A stretch of DNA of 64,000 nt from Aphanomyces cochlioides (GCA_019828595.1 JAHQRK010000009.1:2356001-2420000); one strand, 5' to 3'; positions 1-11,019 are shown, numbered from the stretch's first letter. Notes: generated by a model from the sequence alone, not told the origin. Made by a program: numbers and translations.

Positions 1-1
1 A

Positions 2-529
2 ATGTCAGCTAATAGATCTTACGCTGAAGGCGACCAACAAGGAGAATACCCAGCGTTGATAGAAGAAATGAATCGAAGTGCACGCGAGGAAGAAATTTGA
101 AGGACAACGACGTTGAAAATGGAAGGGAGGAAACCCGTCCATCGAAATGACGACAAGCCTCCTTTGGACTCAATGTGCAAGCTCTGCCCACGTCCAAGCC
201 TGTAAGTGTGAAAGTCTGTTATCCACTAAATGTATCCTCGTAGGTAATGGGATTCTACCAGGGGAACAAGATTGGTGGCAAACGCTGTGCGAGCCTCGAT
301 CAGTGTTTTGGCAGACGTCACAGTGCGACTGACAAGGTGAGAGATCCTTGATCTGGCTTGATGCGAAGACTTTGTTTAGCCCAAAGATAACCCACAGCCA
401 ACATTGTCCAACGAGGATACGCGTCCCTCGTCAAGACAGCCTCCATCGCCACGCGGACCTGGAAAAGTGAATGCACAATCAACGATTGTACAAGGACGAA
501 ACATTCCACGCGTCTCACTTCCGCTGTAG
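2..529 (+). other. Possible fragment of a spliced gene, unrecognised
   Basis: Three short open stretches are separated by two candidate introns, at 202-243 (gtaagt..cgtag, 42 nt) and 337-379 (gtgaga..tttag, 43 nt). These match the intron size of clearer genes in this window. The segment from 253 to 336 reads in phase into 380-529, which is Pro/Ser/Arg-rich and ends in TAG at 527. The first segment (ATG at 2) meets a stop at 98-100, so the 5' part does not assemble cleanly. No family is recognised. It could be a decayed gene or chance open frame. Confidence 0.2.
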
Positions 530-924
530 ATTTCTTCATCCAATCTGCCAACCTCCAACGACATCAAGCGGCAAAGCGTGAACAATGAAGCGCCGCCTGT
601 AGCCCCAAAGCAGATAACTAGTCGAACACCCACTGAAGATTCCAATACCATACCGCCTTTCAACTGGGAAGCATTCGATGGACCATTCATTTAGGCGTGT
701 GGTTGAGAGAAAGTACTTAAATACTAACCTTGTGGAAAGATTGGAGTCGACAGAGTCTGCATTCTCGTGGATGCGCGACAGATTCAATGGATGGTGCTGC
801 CACATCACGTAGACCGTTCGAGCCGTCGAACCTTCTCAACCTTTCAAATGGTCCAAATGACACAATGGTCGTCACAACCGATCAATTGATGACGATGGTC
901 GACGACAGTCATTATTTAACTTTA

Positions 925-962
925 ACGGCTAAATCATCATTAGCAAATGATGATTTAGCCGT
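925..962. repeat. Perfect 17-bp inverted repeat (hairpin)
   Basis: Two 17-bp arms, perfectly complementary, flank a 4-nt loop (agca). The left arm begins aacggctaaatcatcat at 925-941 and the right arm mirrors it to 962. It sits in a stretch (530-1190) with no convincing gene. It could fold as a hairpin or be the relic of a small inverted-repeat insertion. Confidence 0.7.
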
Positions 963-1194
963 ATACCCGTGGACCTTCAGGGAAGTTTAGAGACGACCAA
1001 GGCAAGGTGGAGACACCACGATCCTCGTACCCATCCATCCTCCAAGGAAGCCACGCGAAAGGAATGAGACAGCAAAACTCACAGGTAGCAATTTAAATTT
1101 TAACCAAAACAAAGAGCCAACGTCCGTCTTGGTGCAAGCATCGCAATATCGATTAAAGTCCTTTTGTGTATTGTCTTTTTCACCCAAATTTGTA

Positions 1195-1906
1195 CTACAC
1201 CTTTTTGCGGTTAATTTCAGAAAATTTTCGATATATTTCAGGCAATTGAATCATTTTTCGCCTTTTGACCAATATAATTCCCTAAATACCCTATATATTT
1301 CGTAGATATCTTCTCAGGTCATATTATATTTCGCGAATTGGTCAATATATTTCGCGGAACGACCAAAGCGTTCGAGAAATTGTCATTATATTTCGCGTTC
1401 CGGTCAGTATATTTCGACCGGACAAAATAAAGCCATAGTCGGCGCTTCTTTTCGTGGAGTTTCGCGCACTTTGTATACACCGCATCAATGGAACTTGTCC
1501 CACCACCACCAACACCTCTACGTCTCCGTGGACCGTATAAGCGAACATCACTGTCTGCTAAGCGGCGAATTGTTGACGCATATGATCGAGGAGAGGACTG
1601 GATTGCGGTGGCAAAGGCAAATGGAGTGAAGGAGTCTACGGCACGAGGGTGGCTAGCGCCGACTATGGCTTTATTTTGTCCGGTCGAAATATACTGACCT
1701 GAACGCGAAATATAATGGCAATTTCTCGAACGCTATGGTCGTTCCGCGAAATATATTGACCAATTCGCGAAATATAATATGACCTGAGAAGATATCTACG
1801 AAATATATAGGGTATTTAGGGAATTATATTGGTCAAAAGGCGAAAAATGATTCAATTGCCTGAAATATATCGAAAATTTTCTGAAATTAACCGCAAAAAG
1901 GTGTAG
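1195..1906. mobile_element. Fold-back transposon with 252-bp terminal inverted repeats
   Basis: The left arm (1195-1446) and right arm (1655-1906) are reverse complements over 252 bp with only three mismatches, so insertion or arm conversion is recent. Ends read CTACACCTTTTTGCGG, with a TA on each side (1196-1197 and 1904-1905) that could be a Tc1/mariner-type TA target duplication with CACC ends. Each arm holds several copies of a TATATTTCG motif, many preceded by GGTCA. The 208-bp centre holds a helix-turn-helix transposase fragment. The sequence around it resembles 35305-35360, which lacks the insertion. Confidence 0.88.
1488..1654 (+). pseudogene. Transposase N-terminal helix-turn-helix fragment
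   Basis: Starts at ATG 1488 and runs into the right inverted arm. The peptide contains RGPYKRTSLSAKRRIVDAYD followed by a segment ending ESTARGWL. This is typical of the N-terminal HTH of Tc1/IS630-like (DDE_3) transposases. No catalytic domain is present, so the element would be non-autonomous. The frame stays open across the arm junction only by chance. Confidence 0.55.
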
Positions 1907-1910
1907 TCTT

Positions 1911-2120
1911 TTTTACCAAAATCGAATTCTATTCCAAATCGATTCGATCATACTGAAGTCAAGTATAAATGGAAAGTATGGCAAACGTCCCAAATTAATT
2001 ACACGTGTGTCTGGGTGTGTTTTGTGTGAATTAGGTAAATACTCGATTCTGATTGGCTGAGCGATTTGCAGATCGATTGAAAAATCGATACATTTCTGAC
2101 CCCCCTCACAATTTCGAATG
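1911..2120 (+). repeat. Dispersed AT-rich repeat, copy 1
   Basis: This stretch shares the order of features 'ccaaaatcga.. cgattcgatcatactgaag.. gtgtgttttgtgtga.. cgattctgattggctga' with 35310-35440. Parts recur near 62580-62660. No coding potential is seen. It is probably a MITE or an old transposon end. Confidence 0.5.
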
Positions 2121-2745
2121 AAATTGACAATATCCATGGCTATCATTGTAAGCCTCGCGTTTTGTTATTTTTGCTCCTATCACTCTAAAGTTTATAATAT
2201 GGTAGAGCAACTGCCTTCTGCAGCGCCCCGCCATTCAAGGCGAGCATATCCACCACATCACTTCTTATGTGGACAAAATTGCTCCTGGGTGCCATATCCA
2301 CTACCTCACTAGCTACTTCCATGCAAGCTGTGCATCAATATGCACTCAAAGAAACAAGCAAGCGTAGCCTCTTCTCTCAAATCTTCTTGGAGAGAAGCGA
2401 AAGATTTGAATTGCTGAGACGTTTTCAAAATGCATGCAGTTCGCATCGACCGACGATGGACGCCTGGTTCATCTCACATGCGATGTCGATTAAAGCTGAC
2501 GACCGTTAGTCCGCGAGGTCGACCGTCGCCGCGGCTCCATAGACAGGCCTTGGGAACAATTAATGGAAAGTCCCTTATATGGCCCTACTTTTTACGGCAC
2601 AATTGAGGGGGATCGCTTCTCTGATACCCGTAACAATGGCTATAACGACCCAACACGGACATGGTTATTGCAATCAGTAATGAAAAGGGCCCTAGTGATC
2701 GGCGTCATGGTTGAAATGGCCATATTTAATGTGATCTGGGTCTAA
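2121..2745. other. No recognisable gene
   Basis: Only short open frames. The longest, 2267-2509 on the plus strand (80 codons, ATG start), has no recognised motif and no neighbouring exon could be joined to it. Confidence 0.4.
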
Positions 2746-2839
2746 GGCAGGTTGTACAATCTGGTTCGTTGTGCAATCGTTGTAGCACAACGGGTCTGTT
2801 GTACTAAAATTGTATAACGTTTTGTTATAAATAATGAAA

Positions 2840-2921
2840 AGCTTGTTATGAATATTTAAAGCCTTCTTGATTAAGAGAACAGCTTGTTATATATATTTAA
2901 AGCCTTCTGGATTAAGAGAAC
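2840..2921. repeat. Tandem duplication of a 41-bp unit
   Basis: Two 41-bp units (2840-2880 and 2881-2921) share 'agcttgttat' and 'atttaaagccttct.gattaa'; a third degenerate start follows. Few mismatches are seen between the units. Confidence 0.75.
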
Positions 2922-2934
2922 AACTTTTTATATT

Positions 2935-3140
2935 GTGGATTCACTAGAAATTTCCCAATTTGGATTGGTTCTTATCACGCCAATACATTGGATGAATGAA
3001 AATTAGAACAGTACTTTCCCTCATGGGGATAGTACTTTCTCTCAAATTTTATTCAGCCAATCACAATCGCCTAAAATATTTATTAGCATTGGTGAATCGA
3101 TCCGCCGGCGTGATTCCATGGGGTCTGTATCAAATCACCA
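2935..3140 (-). repeat. Dispersed repeat, inverted relative to 36860-37095
   Basis: The reverse complement of this segment aligns through most of 36860-37095. Shared blocks are 'cggcggatcgattca', 'gctaataaatatttt', 'gcgattgtgattggctgaat', 'agaaagtact' and 'catccaatgtattggcg'. A related but more diverged piece lies at about 18640-18800. No ORF is present. Confidence 0.7.
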
Positions 3141-3716
3141 ATATTGCCAACTTCGTCGATTTGCCGAAATGATTTTGAATGTATTTTCTGTTTAAATGTA
3201 TCTTTTACCAATAAAGGGATCCTCCTAGAACCATCTACGCTGGGGATGCGCGAGGTACCATTGTTACATCTTACCATAGCTTTGAGCTAACGCTTGTGCT
3301 CCATGCACCTTACATAATACACTTCTTCATGTGTAATGTTCCTGTTGCACAACGTGTTGTACTAACAGCATTGCCTTGTTGAGCAAAAACTCAAAATCGT
3401 GTTGTACAACATGCCATATCTGGGTCACAATGGCCCTGATAACGGCTGTTGATGCATGCGATTCCCTCATCCAGGGAAGCTCGACTTTCTTACCTCTGGG
3501 CAACTTCTGCTGGCAGAAGATTGCGAGCAATTCATTCTCTAATGTTAAAGTACATAAAGTACTTCATGTGCAAGAACTACATGCATTCTAAGTGATTCAT
3601 TGCGCTCGTATTCTACACCTAAGCTTTCAGGTCTATTCATTTTACTGCACATGTACTCTACAAGTAGTACACCGTAAACAATAACAATTGCTCATTTTCG
3701 ATTTCCTGCCCAACAG

Positions 3717-3760
3717 TCAATTGCTCGTTTCAAGCCCTTCAATTGCTCGTTTCAAGCCCT
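3717..3760. repeat. Tandem duplication of a 22-bp unit
   Basis: Two identical 22-bp units, each beginning tcaattgctcgtttcaagcc, lie end to end in non-coding DNA. Confidence 0.8.
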
Positions 3761-4203
3761 CACGGAGGGTCTGCTCCAAGCCGCCAGCATTGCTATCCTA
3801 CACCGTGGTTCTCTAGGACGAGACCGATCGCGGCAATGGGTCAACAGTGCTAGTGTTGTGTGGAAACTCAAAGTTATCTTTGGGTGGAGCACCCAGACTA
3901 AAGTATGAAAACTCTTCGGCAGGACTTCGACGTATTAAACTTCTATTTCAAAATGTTCATTTCTATTTGTCTTTATTTCTATTCAAAACTAAGTTTAGTC
4001 TTCTAAACTATAATTTTGAATTATTTTTGTTCTAAAATGCGACTCTTCATGCTTTCAATTGACTTAACATATTTTAGGTAACGGTTGTAAAATTTCACGA
4101 CAAAATCGGATGCACATGACTCATATAAGAACATTTATGACTTTCTACTAGTATTTAGTATGAAGAGAAAATTATAATTTCATAAATGCTTGGACAAATT
4201 TGA

Positions 4204-4387
4204 TTCATTTTAGAACATTTAAGAAATGACATTTTTAAACAAGAAATGATATTTTTGATAGCACAAGTTGTGATTTCTTAAATGCTCTAAAATGAAGCTT
4301 CCCCGTAAAGGCTTCGTTTTAGAACATTTAAGAAATGACATTTTTGATAGATCTAATTGTCATTTCTTAAGTGCTCTAAAATGAAGC
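4204..4387. repeat. Two adjacent hairpins built from one arm sequence
   Basis: Arms of about 30 bp (ttagaacatttaagaaatga and its complement) form two inverted repeats side by side, 4204-4298 and 4311-4387. The second has arms of 30 bp with about three mismatches and a short AT-rich loop. This gives four related arms in alternating orientation, typical of duplicated MITE ends. Confidence 0.75.
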
Positions 4388-4489
4388 TTCTCTTTCAAAG
4401 CTTCGAAAGATATTGTTCATGAAGAGACGTGAAAGAGACTGTAACCACTAGATCGCGTATTGTGGAAATTGACCGATGAATGACACTCG

Positions 4490-5010
4490 AAGCATCGCCG
4501 AGCACTTCTATGAGATAACTGAAGATTCAAAATCACACATATGCAAGAATGCAAAAAACCAATAGCTCAAAACTTGTCCAAGGGGTATACTAATCTGATG
4601 AGCCACATGAAGTCCTCACCCAAAATTCCTCACAGCATACGCTGAAACCCTTCAAAACTCCAAAGCTATACTCTCGAATTTCGACTTTGTGTCAACAAAA
4701 GCAGGCTCGCTTTATGGATGAATTGACTTGATTGTCAACAGAAACCTCCCCTTTTCGAATGTTGAAGACGAGAAGTTCCGCAAGTACACCGAATTGGAGT
4801 CAACCTGCAAAAAAACATTACAGAAGACCATGCTGTCTCTCGAAACATTGGTTGAAAAAAAGATTGCCGAGGTCCTTCCTAAACGATTTGGGTTAACCAT
4901 GGATGGTTGGTCGTCGCATGGTACAGCATATTGTGGATTGTTTACCTCATTTGTCGATGACTCTGGTTCTCTTTTGTATTACAGCCTCTTTGGTCTATCA
5001 CATGGACTAC
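4490..5010 (+). pseudogene. hAT transposase N-terminal remnant
   Basis: A BED-finger-like piece (SKSHIC..Y.NLMSHMK, about 4520-4640) is followed after a frame change by an open stretch from about 4728. That stretch contains LPFSNVEDEKF, SLETLVEKKIAEVLPKRFGL and then TMDGWSSHGTAYCGLF, matching the start of the hAT catalytic core, with the first Asp in MDGW. The rest of the transposase is missing: from about 5010 the sequence changes to an unrelated repeat-family gene. A broken, non-functional copy. Confidence 0.65.
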
Positions 5011-5562
5011 TTAAAGCTTATACTCCCCCAAAGTCATGCTATCTTTACATCGCCCCTGTTTCGAGACCCAAATATGGCATTGGAATTGACAAAAAGACTT
5101 GTTGTCGGTGGCAAATCTCCTTGTATGATTGCGACAGCAAATTCACCGCACATTGAGGTCAACCGTTTGAGAATAAACAAGGAGTTGATTGAGGAATTAC
5201 CACAAAAAATTGCGATTCTGCTCGAAAAAAGGGTATAGCGGCGGGTCATGTGACCCAAAAGTACTTCAATCAATCGTTGCTGCGGCTGGAAATTTTTTTG
5301 ACTGATCAGTCGCAGCAGAGCACGACACCTGAAATTGTTTGTGCAGCTAAATATCAAGCATTTAATTGGAAGGTTAGATTTCGAAAATTACCGGATGGTT
5401 TCGTCTTTCCACATGCGACCGTTGCTTGTGCATGGATGTTTTGGTGGTATGGGAATCAAACAGAGAAATGGAGTCCATTGTGTACTATTCAGTCCAATGA
5501 TTCATCTTGCAAAAAACAGCAATCTGTCTTCTACAAGTGAAAATATGTCATGTCAACACTGA
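5010..5562 (+). pseudogene. Remnant of an unnamed dispersed gene family (copy 1)
   Basis: Segments 'SHAIFTSPLFRDPNMALEL', 'EELPQKIAILLEKR' and, in another frame, 'FRKLPDGFVFPHATVACAWM' line up in order with the decayed gene at 26505-27353. The common plan is a region with PPF..LF.D and an acidic helix, then a WGG/LP..F.LP..W..W..G domain. I do not know its function; I associate the pattern with multicopy oomycete repeat proteins. At least two frame changes break it. Confidence 0.45.
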
Positions 5563-5875
5563 AGACTCACCTTAACTCGAAATCAACGATGACAATTGCC
5601 GCAGGTTCAAGCGAGCAAGAATTAAAAGCTGCCTTCATTATTGCTATCAGCAAAAGTGTTGGATGACCAGCCACCATAACAAACGCCGATGGGATCAGAT
5701 AAAGATTTGCACAGTTAGTAGACTCTTACGTGAAGGTGCTCAATGTAGATCCAATCTAATCAATTAATATCATGCTTAATTTGACTGACGACTTGTTCTT
5801 CCTTGTAAATATGCACATTCATGATCAGCACTATCATTTGGAATATACCCTACTTGCAAGACATCAAATATATCT

Positions 5876-6831
5876 GTGTCTGTATCTGAAAGAATTACAG
5901 TGGCACGTGACCTTTATGTACAGAAAATGGTTTCCAAGCAATATGATCGTGGATTTGTTGTGTATTTGGATGAGCGTACGATCAAAATTAAAAACGATTC
6001 AACGACTCAATTTTTTATCTCAATGATGTGCAAGATGTTTAAATTGAAGAGAAACACAAAAGGAGAATATTTTGTTTCATTGCAGCTATTGTGGATAAAT
6101 GTGGTCTTGATACCCAGCTACTTGGTTTGGAAATTTTTGAGGGAGGAAAACAGGGGAGGCAGCCCAAAGACTATCATGCAATGTTTAATCACAATTACTT
6201 TGTCAATAGGTTTGAGAATTTGCTAGACCAGATGGATGAAAACAATATTATTGGCGCAACAATTGTACTTGACAAAGCGAAGTATCTTCCTCGTAGCTGT
6301 CCAAAGGGAAATCAAATGAAGCCAGTTCTACAGGAAGCTTGTATTCGACATGTTTTGGAGCTTACTGATTCTGACTCAAAATCTGCCTTATGGTCAAAAT
6401 TGTGTAATTATATTGATGCAAATATTGAGCCTGAAATAATAACAATGGCATCTAATCGAGGCCACGAGGTCATGTACACTCTTCCACATCACTCTGAGCT
6501 CCAGCCAATTGAAATGGTCTGGGCGATAGTTATAATTGAAGTTGGTCATCAGTAGGATGCATCAACGAAATTACCTGATGTGCTCATTCGGCTGAAGCGA
6601 GCATTCAAAAATTTGACGCCACGAGGAATTCGTGGCTGTATATTGGCTGCCAAGAAAAAACTGGATGAACTGCATCGATATATACAGGCCTTGGAATCCA
6701 AGCAGGATGTCGACGCAGAGAATAGTTCTGAGTCACACTTCAACGCCGACAAAAGCTCGTACGGAAGTGATGAATGTGACGAAGTTGATGAGGTTGACGA
6801 TGAAGAAGCTGTTGTCTGGTATATTGCATGA
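5876..6831 (+). pseudogene. DDE_3 (IS630/Tc1-like) transposase, broken
   Basis: A first frame carries FVVYLDER (first Asp). After a shift near 6060 comes FIAAIVDKCGL, EGGKQGRQPKDYHAMF, then IVLDKAKY (second Asp; the usual Asn is Lys here), ASNRGHEVMYTLPHHSELQP and IEMVWA (Glu). An in-frame TAG at 6553-6555 follows VGHQ. Beyond it the same frame continues (RLKRAFKNLTPRGIRGCILA) to an acidic C-terminus ending at 6831. The 3' part from 6341 is duplicated in inverted orientation at 8194-8831. Confidence 0.75.
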
Positions 6832-6978
6832 AATTATACTTGCATAAATTAATATTTCGCTGTGTATTATTTTATAGAACTTTCGACCAGAAATTTCGTG
6901 AGACATTACAACTTGGGTCCTTTCGAAATCGATTCATATTTTTTGGTCTTCTCCGAGGTGTCGAGGACTGTCAATATC
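6341..6978 (+). repeat. Left arm of a 638-bp inverted duplication
   Basis: This arm is the reverse complement of 8194-8831. Reading both arms, I find one difference (a C/T at 6363, Leu to Phe). The arm covers the C-terminal part of the DDE_3 pseudogene and 147 bp beyond its stop. Both arms carry the same premature TAG. Confidence 0.9.
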
Positions 6979-7201
6979 AAACTTTTTTTTGTTTGACTCA
7001 ACGAATAAGGGTCTTTGACAAATGACCACAGCATGCAAGATAAATTATAAAAGTTAGACTTGTGGTTTTAATGGGTATGCATAGCTATGATTGGCTCAAG
7101 AGTTTTGGTTCCTAAATGAGCAAAAATGCTTTGAATACCGGGTACATATTAGTCTAAACTACCACCTTGTTGCGTCTTCTGCTCATAAAATGTTGTCCCA
7201 A

Positions 7202-7856
7202 TTAAGCCATCATGTGCAGAAATGTGGCCAAATCTACCATGAGGCTAAGAAATAATTTGTTTGCTTTTGAATGCCTCACAGACTCAGTTGACTTCGATCT
7301 AGACATCAGGTTCCATAGTAAAGTTAAGAATAAATGTGAAAATCCTCCATCGTTAAGAGAAAAGGACCTTTTCCCAAGATTTTCAAAGTCAGAAAATGAC
7401 AAGGGCAGCTTGCCGGGATATGCTGCTCTCCTTGTTGAACTTTAGATGCAATCTCTTTTCGCATTCCTATTCGAGCTATGAGCTAACGTTTTATACTAGT
7501 TTACCTGAATATAAGTCTTTGATGTCATCGTTAAATTCAACAGGCATTCGAACACTTTGTTCCTTATACACATCTTGATTGCAAAAACGACTCCTAATGA
7601 CATCAAGCCTAGACACTCCAATAGGCGAGTGATTCATCTTCCATGTAATAAAATCCAGGAAATCGGTGTATGTGAATTGTTCAAGGTATAACGTTGTGTC
7701 TTCACGGTTCAGCTGGACAGAGCGAAGCTTGTCGTCTTTTCCAGCATCTCGTAGCCATATCTTTATTTGATTAATACCTCAGTCATAAGCAGCACGAGTC
7801 CCTTTACTGAGTCGATTTATCAGCGCACGCTCGATTGAAAAGCATTCTCCATCCAT
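7202..7856 (-). pseudogene. Tyrosine-recombinase N-terminal half, broken
   Basis: Read on the minus strand from ATG 7856: MDGECFSIERALINRLSKGT, an in-frame TGA, then QIKIWLRDAG, TDFLDFITWK, GVSRLDVIRSRF and EFNDDIKDLYSG. This is the core-binding-domain pattern of Crypton-like recombinases. After frame changes, 'GFSHLFLTLLWNLMSRSKST' (7202-7402) fits the region around the first catalytic Arg. It lies in the spacer between the two arms of the inverted duplication. Confidence 0.55.
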
Positions 7857-8193
7857 CGTCCGCTCAAAGCAAAAGTGGAAAAGTCAATTCCACTACTTTA
7901 TTGCATTAAGATTAGGTGTTGAAAACACAGTGCAAAAGATACTGTGTTGTCAATTGAGAAGTAGCTGTACAAAGATCAAGTATAATTTGTTGATAAAAAT
8001 ACTACCTCTGTTCCACAATTCTTGTTAATAAATATTCGCAGGTTTTAATTATGAATTTGAGTACTCTGAGGACAATGAGTGAATCTAAAAATAAAATAAA
8101 TTATAAGGAGTCATTGATTGTCCTGAGGGAAAGCTTGAGTGTCAAATTATACGACACTCAAAGCTGATATTATCAGGGTATTTATTGATACTA

Positions 8194-8831
8194 GATATTG
8201 ACAGTCCTCGACACCTCGGAGAAGACCAAAAAATATGAATCGATTTCGAAAGGACCCAAGTTGTAATGTCTCACGAAATTTCTGGTCGAAAGTTCTATAA
8301 AATAATACACAGCGAAATATTAATTTATGCAAGTATAATTTCATGCAATATACCAGACAACAGCTTCTTCATCGTCAACCTCATCAACTTCGTCACATTC
8401 ATCACTTCCGTACGAGCTTTTGTCGGCGTTGAAGTGTGACTCAGAACTATTCTCTGCGTCGACATCCTGCTTGGATTCCAAGGCCTGTATATATCGATGC
8501 AGTTCATCCAGTTTTTTCTTGGCAGCCAATATACAGCCACGAATTCCTCGTGGCGTCAAATTTTTGAATGCTCGCTTCAGCCGAATGAGCACATCAGGTA
8601 ATTTCGTTGATGCATCCTACTGATGACCAACTTCAATTATAACTATCGCCCAGACCATTTCAATTGGCTGGAGCTCAGAGTGATGTGGAAGAGTGTACAT
8701 GACCTCGTGGCCTCGATTAGATGCCATTGTTATTATTTCAGGCTCAATATTTGCATCAATATAATTACACAATTTTGACCATAAGGCAGATTTTGAGTCA
8801 GAATCAGTAAACTCCAAAACATGTCGAATAC
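8194..8831 (-). repeat. Right arm of the 638-bp inverted duplication
   Basis: Mirror of 6341-6978, carrying the same DDE_3 C-terminal coding sequence on the minus strand (8341-8592 and 8617-8817, separated by the shared stop). The spacer between the arms is 1,215 bp. Confidence 0.9.
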
Positions 8832-8855
8832 TCTGTCAGCGATGAAGTACAAGCG

Positions 8856-10045
8856 ATGGCTGACGTCGCTGTCTCTGCTTTGTTGCGCAAGCTCAAATTG
8901 ACACAATCAGTGTATACCCAGTCATACACTGGTAGCCTCTCTTTGAAAGAAAACTCAAAGCAAGCTTACAAAAAGCAACTTCGTGGTTTGAAATACTTCT
9001 GTACTATGATTAGGGACTATGAGAGTCTTCTTATGCTTTTGGACAAGCCACCTCAGCCTTTTTGTCCTTCTAGGAATTCCCTTGCCATTGCTCATTTTAT
9101 ACGCTTCAAACGTCTACCAAAGGGATCGAGTTTGTGTCATGTAGGTGAATCTGTGCAACTATTAGATGTTTTGGGTGCCCCTGTCCTATGTCAAGGTGGT
9201 TGGAATGATCCACACAATGTGGATCAGATGTTGTCGGCGGTGTCTGTAATCCATGCAGCTCATAATCAAAGAGGTGTATTCAAGGATAAATGTGAAATGT
9301 GTGCAGGATTCAGTGCAAAAACCAACTACAAGGGCTGTCAATTTCATCGTGGTCAACCCATGCTTTGGCGTATGGGAAATCCAAATCAATCGGAATTGAT
9401 TGAAAATGTTATGAAAGAGAGTCTTCGTCTCGGCTCGAAATATGTAGTTAATGGTGATTCTGCAATTACTCCATGGGAATGAATAGCCATTCGAAATCAT
9501 CCGTTGTCAACAAATGGATTAAAAGATTATCAACTGTTTATCATGGTGCTTTTGGCTATTAAGCTCTTTTTGCGCAGTGATGAGGTGGTCCGAATTCGTC
9601 TTTCTGATTTTTCGAGTGATTTGACTATTATCACTGATTGTGGATCTATTGATGCTTTGGCAGTTAAAATCCAGGGAAAGTGTGGCGTCTGCCCTGTCAC
9701 TCTAATGCTTAGGGCTGATGACGTCCTTCCCCAACTTTGCCCAATTCGTCATTTGCTGGTGCTAATTGAAAAATTTGGAATGGAGGGTGATGGGTATATT
9801 TTTCCGGCTACTACAGTGGTATCGGAATCACCTGCGAATTCTGACTTTCACGATCATTACAATCCTGAAACTTTTCACACAAGATTTAAAGCTCTTTGTC
9901 ACAAGTTAATCGACTGAGATGGTCCGTTTGGTACACATACTTGTCGCAAGACTGCCTATTTGTTTGCTGTTTGGGGAGGAGGAGCCGATGGAGATAAAGT
10001 GCGCGCCACATGGATAGACGCACTTACTTTTTTGTCGAACCCCCA
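8856..10045 (+). pseudogene. Crypton-like tyrosine recombinase with two in-frame stops
   Basis: One reading frame runs from ATG 8856 to about 10045, interrupted only by TGA at 9480-9482 and TGA at 9915-9917. It shows LKENSKQAYKKQLRGLKYFC, a Cys/His cluster (CEMCAGF..CQFH), FLRSDEVVRIRLSDF (first catalytic Arg) and, after the second stop, GTHTCRKTAYLFAVWGGG (the HxxR box). The C-terminal part with the nucleophilic Tyr is lost where the Tc1 remnant begins. Cryptons move by tyrosine-recombinase site-specific recombination. Confidence 0.7.
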
Positions 10046-10057
10046 AACCAGAGCGAC

Positions 10058-10593
10058 CTACTTATCAATTTTACCTCCTTGGGATATGAGGACATCAGCA
10101 CATCGCCCTGGCATAGAATTAATGAGTCAACGGAGATCATCCATCGTTATCTTGGACCACTCATCCTGGATAGCGGAAATTAATGCCCCTACAGATAAAC
10201 TATCTAACGTCGCGATAGACACGACGTGAAAGTATTCCCCACAGATTCTCAATAGGATTGAGATCTGCAGAAAGAGCAGGATGCTCAAAAAGAGGAATAT
10301 TTTGCTCCCTCAAAAAATCCAAGGTCTTCTTGGCGTAATGCACAGGAGCACTATCCTGCATAAAAGCGTTTCTTCGTCCTTGTGGGCATCCAAAAAGGGA
10401 ACCAAGTGGCTTCTCAATAATTCGATGTACACATCGGAATCAATTCGACCTTCAATGATCGCTAACTCACACAAGCCGAACCCTGTGAATGATCCCCAGA
10501 CCATGCCCACCCCCCCACCACCATGATTGCGACTCATACGGCGTTGTGGCTCCTTTCTGAGGTCATGCCAGTAGAACTGGAAGCAATCAGGGC
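10058..10593 (-). pseudogene. Tc1-like transposase, C-terminal half
   Basis: On the minus strand: PDCFQFYWHDLRKEPQRRMS, GMVWGSFTGFGLCEL, then in another frame MQDSAPVHYAKKTLDFLREQ, FEHPALSADLNPIENLWG and a tail NSMPGRCADVLISQGGKI ending in TAG at 10058. This is the second and third catalytic region of Tc1 (DD34E). Several frame changes make it inactive. Its N-terminal half lies 5.5 kb away at 16097-16558; the Copia element is inserted between them at the codons for DG and PDC. Confidence 0.8.
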
Positions 10594-10950
10594 TAACAAA
10601 TATAACAATCACACACACGCAGAAAGCAAGCAATAGAGAAGGGTATACACAATACGTAGAGCTAGAAGGAGGTGAGTTCCGAGGAAGAAAATTGAGTAGT
10701 GAGCATTCCTCTTCACATCATAGCTGATGCACGCCGTGAAGCATAACCAACCATCAACATATGATAATGTAACAAATGCTACATTAAATATGATTGGTTG
10801 ATGACCTTGTTACTATTGTTACTTTGAAGGAATCCGGAACTTGTACGGATATTGGAGATTCATTCTTATTTTATTACATGGTTTCGGCAACGAACACATA
10901 ATGTATTCAAGTTATAATTTAAAGTGTATTTTATGAAGAGGAGTCCGACA
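10594..10950 (-). repeat. Copia 3' LTR
   Basis: In element orientation it starts TGTCGGACTCCTC at 10950 and ends ..TTTGTTA at 10594. The part 10594-10835 is nearly identical to 15723-15964. The remaining part (about 10836-10950) matches the other LTR only in reverse complement. Confidence 0.85.
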
Positions 10951-11019
10951 GTTAGGATATCTGCAAGCGTTTCCTCTGTCTTGTAGTATTTTACTTTGAT
11001 TCTAAACTTTTCAACTAAG

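Larger units (their letters stand above)
2746..3415. mobile_element. Candidate non-coding element with GGCA..TTGTACAA ends
   Basis: The left end reads GGCAGGTTGTACAA (2746-2759). The right end, reverse-complemented, reads GGCATGTTGTACAA (3402-3415). Both ends also carry inner GTTGTGCAA copies. No clear target duplication is adjacent, although 'atctgggt' occurs just outside both ends. It contains no gene. Confidence 0.4.

Noticed and set aside
2195..2240. tRNA-like stretch (ggtagagcaactgcc) resembling an A box
   Set aside because: No matching acceptor or T-arm could be folded around it, and no B box lies at the right distance.
3700..3765. CRISPR-like short direct repeats
   Set aside because: Only two adjacent units with no spacers, in a eukaryotic context.
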